This document shows positions 13,048 through 15,846 of a DNA stretch of 15,846 nucleotides, piece by piece. Every line of letters begins with the position of its first letter. Position 1 is the first letter of the stretch. The stretch covers positions 1-15,846 of the forward strand of contig DAITPJ010000047.1 in NCBI GenBank assembly GCA_036833635.1. The letters are read 5' to 3'. Below the pieces are notes generated by a model. That model ran no database searches and had not been told where the DNA came from. It was given only the letters and a program-made list of their open reading frames with translations. The translations under genes and the position numbers were made by a program. The stretch comes from Terrimesophilobacter sp036833635 (lineage in GTDB: Bacteria > Actinomycetota > Actinomycetes > Actinomycetales > Microbacteriaceae).

Positions 13048-13619
13048 GACTTTCTCCGTTTCGTTGTCGGCGGATGCCGGCGGGTGTGTGCGTCGGCCGC
13101 GATCGCGGCGAAGAGCATGGCCTGGTCCTGTGCGTCGCCCAGTGCGTTGTGGGAGAGCGGCCGCCCGTCCAGGTAATGGGGCGAGAGGAACCGCAGGCTC
13201 GTCTCCGCCCAGGTTCCGCCCGCCATTCCGAGGTAGTACGACTTGATGTCGATGGCCGAGTGGCCGAAGGGGTTGCGACCGAGGTATCGCTCGAAGTAGT
13301 CGCACACGAACATCCAGTCGAAGGCGGCATTGAATCCCACGAAGATCGGAACGTCGCCATCCGGCACGATTTCGGCGATCCAGTCCGCGAAGCGGGTCAT
13401 GGCCTCGGCGGGCTCAATGCCGTTCGTGCCGAGGTGTTCGAGCGTGAGGCCTCCGATGGAGAGCGCCTCGGTCGTGATCTGGTCGTTGACCGGCTTGAGC
13501 TCGACATAGAAGCCGCGCGCCGGATCGTCAACAGGGCACGCCCCGATCGACAGCATGGAGTAGCCGCTCGGATGCGGCCCCGCCGTCTCCACGTCGACGC
13601 TGATCAGGAATTCAGCCAT
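13044..13619 (-). CDS. DEDDh 3'-5' exonuclease (RNase T / DnaQ superfamily)
   Basis: The family removes nucleotides from 3' ends of DNA or RNA using two metal ions. Seen: 191 residues covering a single exonuclease domain with all catalytic residues: D9 and E11 (ISVDVETAG), D101 (GFNAAFDWMF), H157 and D162 (LSHNALGDAQDQA). This is the DEDDh subclass. A basic tail (RRHPPTTKRRKS) may bind nucleic acid. It differs from orn (no family signature seen) and from long DnaQ proteins; substrate preference cannot be read from sequence. The ATG at 13619 has GGGAG upstream and a TAGCCT hexamer further up. It is the first gene of the run, and its stop overlaps the next start as ATGA. Confidence 0.9.
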   Translation of the reverse strand: MAEFLISVDVETAGPHPSGYSMLSIGACPVDDPARGFYVELKPVNDQITTEALSIGGLTLEHLGTNGIEPAEAMTRFADWIAEIVPDGDVPIFVGFNAAFDWMFVCDYFERYLGRNPFGHSAIDIKSYYLGMAGGTWAETSLRFLSPHYLDGRPLSHNALGDAQDQAMLFAAIAADAHTRRHPPTTKRRKS

Positions 13620-13642
13620 GGCGCTCCCGTCACTCAGGCAAC

Positions 13643-13648
13643 AGGCTA
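13643..13648 (-). promoter_or_regulatory. Candidate -10 hexamer for the exonuclease-NTase-xseA run
   Basis: TAGCCT on the minus strand would start transcription near 13636, leaving a leader of about 17 nt that carries GGGAG ahead of the ATG at 13619. It is divergent from the promoter at 13695-13700. Confidence 0.4.
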
Positions 13649-13694
13649 CGGGATGACGGGGCACCCTCTCCACCGGGTGTGGATGGGCCTCTCG

Positions 13695-13700
13695 TAGACT
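13695..13700 (+). promoter_or_regulatory. -10 hexamer of leaderless promoter deciding the start at 13707
   Basis: TAGACT is followed by GTGGCC and then GTG at 13707. An in-frame GTG at 13701 touches the hexamer and would lie upstream of the transcription start, so it is excluded if this promoter is right. Confidence 0.55.
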
Positions 13701-13706
13701 GTGGCC

Positions 13707-14225
13707 GTGACGAACGGATCCCGGCCAGAATACGGGGAATACGCAAGCGCAGAGGACCAGGCGAAGGCGATCGCGCGGTCGCGGCCGCGGGGCGCTTCGA
13801 TACCGGAGCCGAACCTGGCCGAGCCGGCCCCGGAACAGCCCCCCTCGGCGGCGGCCGCCCCGGGAGGGATGCTCGACCGACTCGTCACGGTCGTACTCCT
13901 CGCCCTGGGTCTCGTCTACCTCATCGGGGGCGCCGGAGGCTATCTCGACCTCCCCACGACTCTCGACACCGTCTACGCGCAGTTCGGAATCGGCGACTAC
14001 ACCCCGATTGCGGCGACGGCGGCGTTCGGTATCGCCTTCGTCGCGAGCCAGGCGGTCATCTGGGTCATCTCGGCCCTATGGTCCTACCGCCGACTTTCGC
14101 GGGGCCGTCGCTCCTGGTGGGTGCCGATGCTCGGCGCGATCGCCACCTTCCTCGTCACGGTCGCGCTCTTCGGGGCGCTGCTCGCGAGCGACCCGGCATT
14201 CCTCGCCTACGTGTCGACAGCCTGA
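13707..14225 (+). CDS. Small multi-pass membrane protein, resembles DUF6264
   Basis: The 172-residue product has a soluble Pro/Ala-rich N-terminus of about 52 residues (RPEYGEYASAEDQAKAIARS, then EPNLAEPAPEQPPS). Three hydrophobic helices follow: about 54-74 (VTVVLLALGLVYLIGGAGGY), 96-116 (AATAAFGIAFVASQAVIWV) and 131-152. A basic loop, YRRLSRGRRSWW, separates the last two. The overall pattern recalls the Microbacteriaceae family labelled DUF6264; that label is from memory and is uncertain. No function is known. It is transcribed away from the exonuclease gene and lies 38 bp before the histidine kinase. Confidence 0.75.
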   Translation: MTNGSRPEYGEYASAEDQAKAIARSRPRGASIPEPNLAEPAPEQPPSAAAAPGGMLDRLVTVVLLALGLVYLIGGAGGYLDLPTTLDTVYAQFGIGDYTPIAATAAFGIAFVASQAVIWVISALWSYRRLSRGRRSWWVPMLGAIATFLVTVALFGALLASDPAFLAYVSTA

Positions 14226-14248
14226 GCCACTCCGGGCGCTCCCGGCCA

Positions 14249-14254
14249 TACGAT
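14249..14254 (+). promoter_or_regulatory. Candidate -10 hexamer for the histidine kinase gene
   Basis: TACGAT fits TANNNT and lies 9 nt before the ATG at 14264, giving a leader of at most about 3 nt. The spacing differs from the strict 6-nt genes, so confidence is lower. Confidence 0.35.
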
Positions 14255-14263
14255 GACGGGGAA

Positions 14264-15478
14264 ATGACTGTTCAGCCCATCCGAAGAGCGGTTCCCCCGC
14301 GGGAGCTCGCAGCGACGATCACGGCGCGCTCCATGCTCCGCGCGGGGTGGGCCGTTGCCGCTGTGTATCTCGCGATCTCCATCGTCGCGGTCATCGACCT
14401 GTGGACCGTCCGGTCCTACGCGGCAGGCATGGTGGTTCCCCTGTTCGCGCTCCTCGTGGTCTCGGCGGCGCTCCTGGCCCTTGTGCGCCTGCCGGGCCCC
14501 GCGTCCGGTGTCGCCTTCCTGGCCGTTGGCGCGCTCGCCAACTTCGCCTGGGTGCACGGGCTGCTCGCGGCCGACCCGACGCTCAATGACGAAGGCACAT
14601 ACCTCGTCAACCGCGTCTCGATCGTCCTGCTGCTCGTGGGTCCCGTGAGCTCGCGGCTCGCGCACGGCGTCCTCTGGTGCACGGCGGGTTGGTTGGTCGG
14701 TGTGCTCTCGACGTTCGCAGCGCAGGTCTCACTCGGGCTCGAGTTCCACCACGGCTTCGGTCCCGTCGTCTCTCTCGCGATCTACCTCACGATCATCGTC
14801 ATGTTCCTCCTCATCCGGCGCAGCCAGCGCCGATTCGCCCCGGACTTCTCGGCGGTCGAGGTGGAGACCGCTCGCATGGCCGGACAACGCGAGCTCGAGG
14901 AGCGCGCGGTCGCGCTCCTCCACGACACGGTGCTCAACGATCTCCTCGCCGTCGTGAACGGCAAGGACCCCCTCGACGAGCGGACGCGGGCGCGCTACCT
15001 GAGCGATATCGAATCCGTCAGGAATGCCGATGTCGGCGCGCGCGACGTCGAGTTCGCCGCCGGTGAGGGTGCCGCGGATGGGCTGCGTCAGGACCTTCTC
15101 ACCGTCATCAGCGACTTCCGCTGGCGCGGCCTGACCGTCGACGTGAGTGGTGGGGAGGCTTTGTCGGTGCGGCTCGGGCCGAGAGCGACGGATGCCCTCG
15201 TGCGGGCCGTGCGCGGATGCCTCGAGAACGTGCTCCGGCACGCCGGCTCCGGGCGCGCGGAACTCTTCGTCGACGCCTCGGAGCACGACCTGTCGGTCAT
15301 GGTCGTGGACCATGGAGTCGGATTCGACCCTGAAGCGATCCCGGACAATCGCCTCGGCATCCGGCGCTCTCTCGTGCAGCGCATCGAGCGCCACGGCGGC
15401 ACCGTGCGCATCTGGTCTGCGCCGGATGCCGGTACCTCGGTCGTCATGACGCTTCCGCTGGCGGTGGCCGATGCGTGA
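14264..15478 (+). CDS. Membrane sensor histidine kinase, LytS/NarX-like (HPK7)
   Basis: This is the sensor half of a two-component system. Seen: 404 residues. About six transmembrane helices fill residues 28-184, with only short loops, so the sensor domain is the membrane part itself. The dimerisation helix follows with LLHDTVLNDLLAV, where H220 is the phosphorylated histidine. The HATPase_c domain has an N-box ENVLRHA (N322), VVDHGVGFD (D349, G351, G353) and LGIRRSLVQRIERHGG, ending GTSVVMTLPLA. HD after the phospho-histidine and the short N-box resemble the NarX/DesK class. The frame is open far upstream, but the ATG at 14264 gives the first residues before helix one. No response regulator is in the window; it may lie beyond 15846. 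Confidence 0.9.
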   Translation: MTVQPIRRAVPPRELAATITARSMLRAGWAVAAVYLAISIVAVIDLWTVRSYAAGMVVPLFALLVVSAALLALVRLPGPASGVAFLAVGALANFAWVHGLLAADPTLNDEGTYLVNRVSIVLLLVGPVSSRLAHGVLWCTAGWLVGVLSTFAAQVSLGLEFHHGFGPVVSLAIYLTIIVMFLLIRRSQRRFAPDFSAVEVETARMAGQRELEERAVALLHDTVLNDLLAVVNGKDPLDERTRARYLSDIESVRNADVGARDVEFAAGEGAADGLRQDLLTVISDFRWRGLTVDVSGGEALSVRLGPRATDALVRAVRGCLENVLRHAGSGRAELFVDASEHDLSVMVVDHGVGFDPEAIPDNRLGIRRSLVQRIERHGGTVRIWSAPDAGTSVVMTLPLAVADA

Positions 15479-15846
15479 GGTGAGGCGAGGACGCTCGCCG
15501 AGGGACGTGGATCCTCTGAGCTGGTTCACGGGCCCCCTCGTGCCGTTCGTGTTCTGCGTGGTCATGACCGTCTACGGAGTCGCCACGACGTTGGTCACTG
15601 CGGGCTACGGTCGGGTCCCGTGGCTCGAGCTCGGGGCCGTGATCACGATGTCGGTCGGGTTCCTCGTCATCGCGTTCCTCACGGCCTCCCGCCGTGCTGG
15701 CTCCGCCCTCGTGCTCGCCACCGTCCCGGTCGGGTTCGGCTTCCTCGGGCTGGCGGTCTCGACTGTCGCCCGCCAGGGGAGCCCGGATCCCATCGAGCTG
15801 TGGTGGGCTCCCGTCGGCCTCGCCTTCCTCATAGCGGCCCTCGCTC
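15471..15846 (+). CDS. Membrane protein coupled to the histidine kinase (3' end outside window)
   Basis: A new frame starts at the ATG at 15471, inside the last codons of the kinase gene (8-bp overlap, ATGCGTGA), and stays open to the window edge. The 125 visible residues begin MREVRRGRSPRDVDPLSWF and contain four likely transmembrane helices (roughly 20-39, 47-64, 71-90 and 108-124), with few charges between. No motif was recognised. Overlap with the kinase suggests coupled expression, and it may be part of the sensing apparatus or precede the response regulator gene. Function is unknown. Confidence 0.7.
   Translation, partial: MREVRRGRSPRDVDPLSWFTGPLVPFVFCVVMTVYGVATTLVTAGYGRVPWLELGAVITMSVGFLVIAFLTASRRAGSALVLATVPVGFGFLGLAVSTVARQGSPDPIELWWAPVGLAFLIAALA

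Noticed and set aside
11731..13176. Plus-strand open frame (481 codons) opposite the NTase-like gene
   Set aside because: Low-complexity composition (V, E, L, R, D) typical of the antisense of GC-rich coding sequence. The minus-strand gene has overlapping coupled starts and a sensible fold pattern.
13701..13706. GTG at 13701 as the start of the small membrane protein
   Set aside because: It directly follows the TAGACT hexamer and would be upstream of the expected transcript start; GTG at 13707 has the same 6-nt spacing seen at five other genes.
1..15846. CRISPR arrays, tRNA or rRNA genes, insertion sequences, phage attachment sites
   Set aside because: No regular spacer-repeat pattern, no tRNA or rRNA-like stretch, no transposase or integrase frame and no long terminal inverted repeats were seen on either strand.

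Overview
The window is high-GC actinobacterial DNA, most likely from Microbacteriaceae. Supporting signs are a mycothiol gene (mca), strong G/C at third codon positions, frequent GTG starts, short actinobacterial membrane families next to their usual partners, and several TANNNT -10 hexamers placed exactly 6 nt before a start codon, as in leaderless actinobacterial mRNAs. From memory, the order greA - DUF4307 - mca - small membrane protein - hemolysin III/TrhA - short-chain Z-isoprenyl synthase - PhoH2 - fumarase - DUF4245 - xseB/xseA matches the Mycobacterium tuberculosis Rv1080c-Rv1108c segment, so most of the window is an old actinobacterial core neighbourhood.

Layout. 1-974 (minus): greA, cut by the window edge and by an N-run, then a DUF4307 membrane protein. 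1043-2163 (plus): mca and a one-helix membrane protein sharing one base. 2141-2890 (minus): trhA, overlapping its neighbour tail to tail. 2962-7419 (plus): uppS-like Z-prenyltransferase, class V PLP enzyme, PIN-PhoH ATPase (with a 100-N gap) and a two-helix membrane protein. 13619-7430 (minus): a tight seven-gene run of DEDDh exonuclease, predicted nucleotidyltransferase-like protein, xseA, xseB, DUF4245, beta-carbonic anhydrase and fumC. 13707-15846 (plus): small membrane protein, LytS/NarX-type histidine kinase, and an overlapping membrane protein that runs off the edge. No rRNA, tRNA, CRISPR array, transposase or phage gene was seen.

How the genes work together. The plus-strand genes are individually promoted housekeeping functions (mycothiol detoxification, prenyl diphosphate synthesis, RNA turnover). 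The minus-strand run joins nucleic-acid genes (exonuclease, NTase-like protein, exonuclease VII) to metabolic ones (carbonic anhydrase, fumarase). The exonuclease, NTase-like and xseA genes are linked by ATGA and GTGA overlaps, which suggests co-translation in fixed ratios. This trio is the best candidate for an undescribed system: an unfamiliar protein carrying a GS-x11-DxD nucleotidyltransferase signature, between a DEDDh 3'-5' exonuclease and exonuclease VII.

Regulation. Six genes show a -10 hexamer, 6 nt, then the start codon, so their transcripts probably begin at the start codon. One of these hexamers overlaps the xseA stop codon and would drive xseB separately. The DUF4307/mca intergenic region holds two face-to-face -10 elements forming an inverted repeat, and a perfect 17-bp palindrome lies ahead of phoH. 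Two N-runs (10 and 100 bases) are assembly gaps inside greA and phoH.
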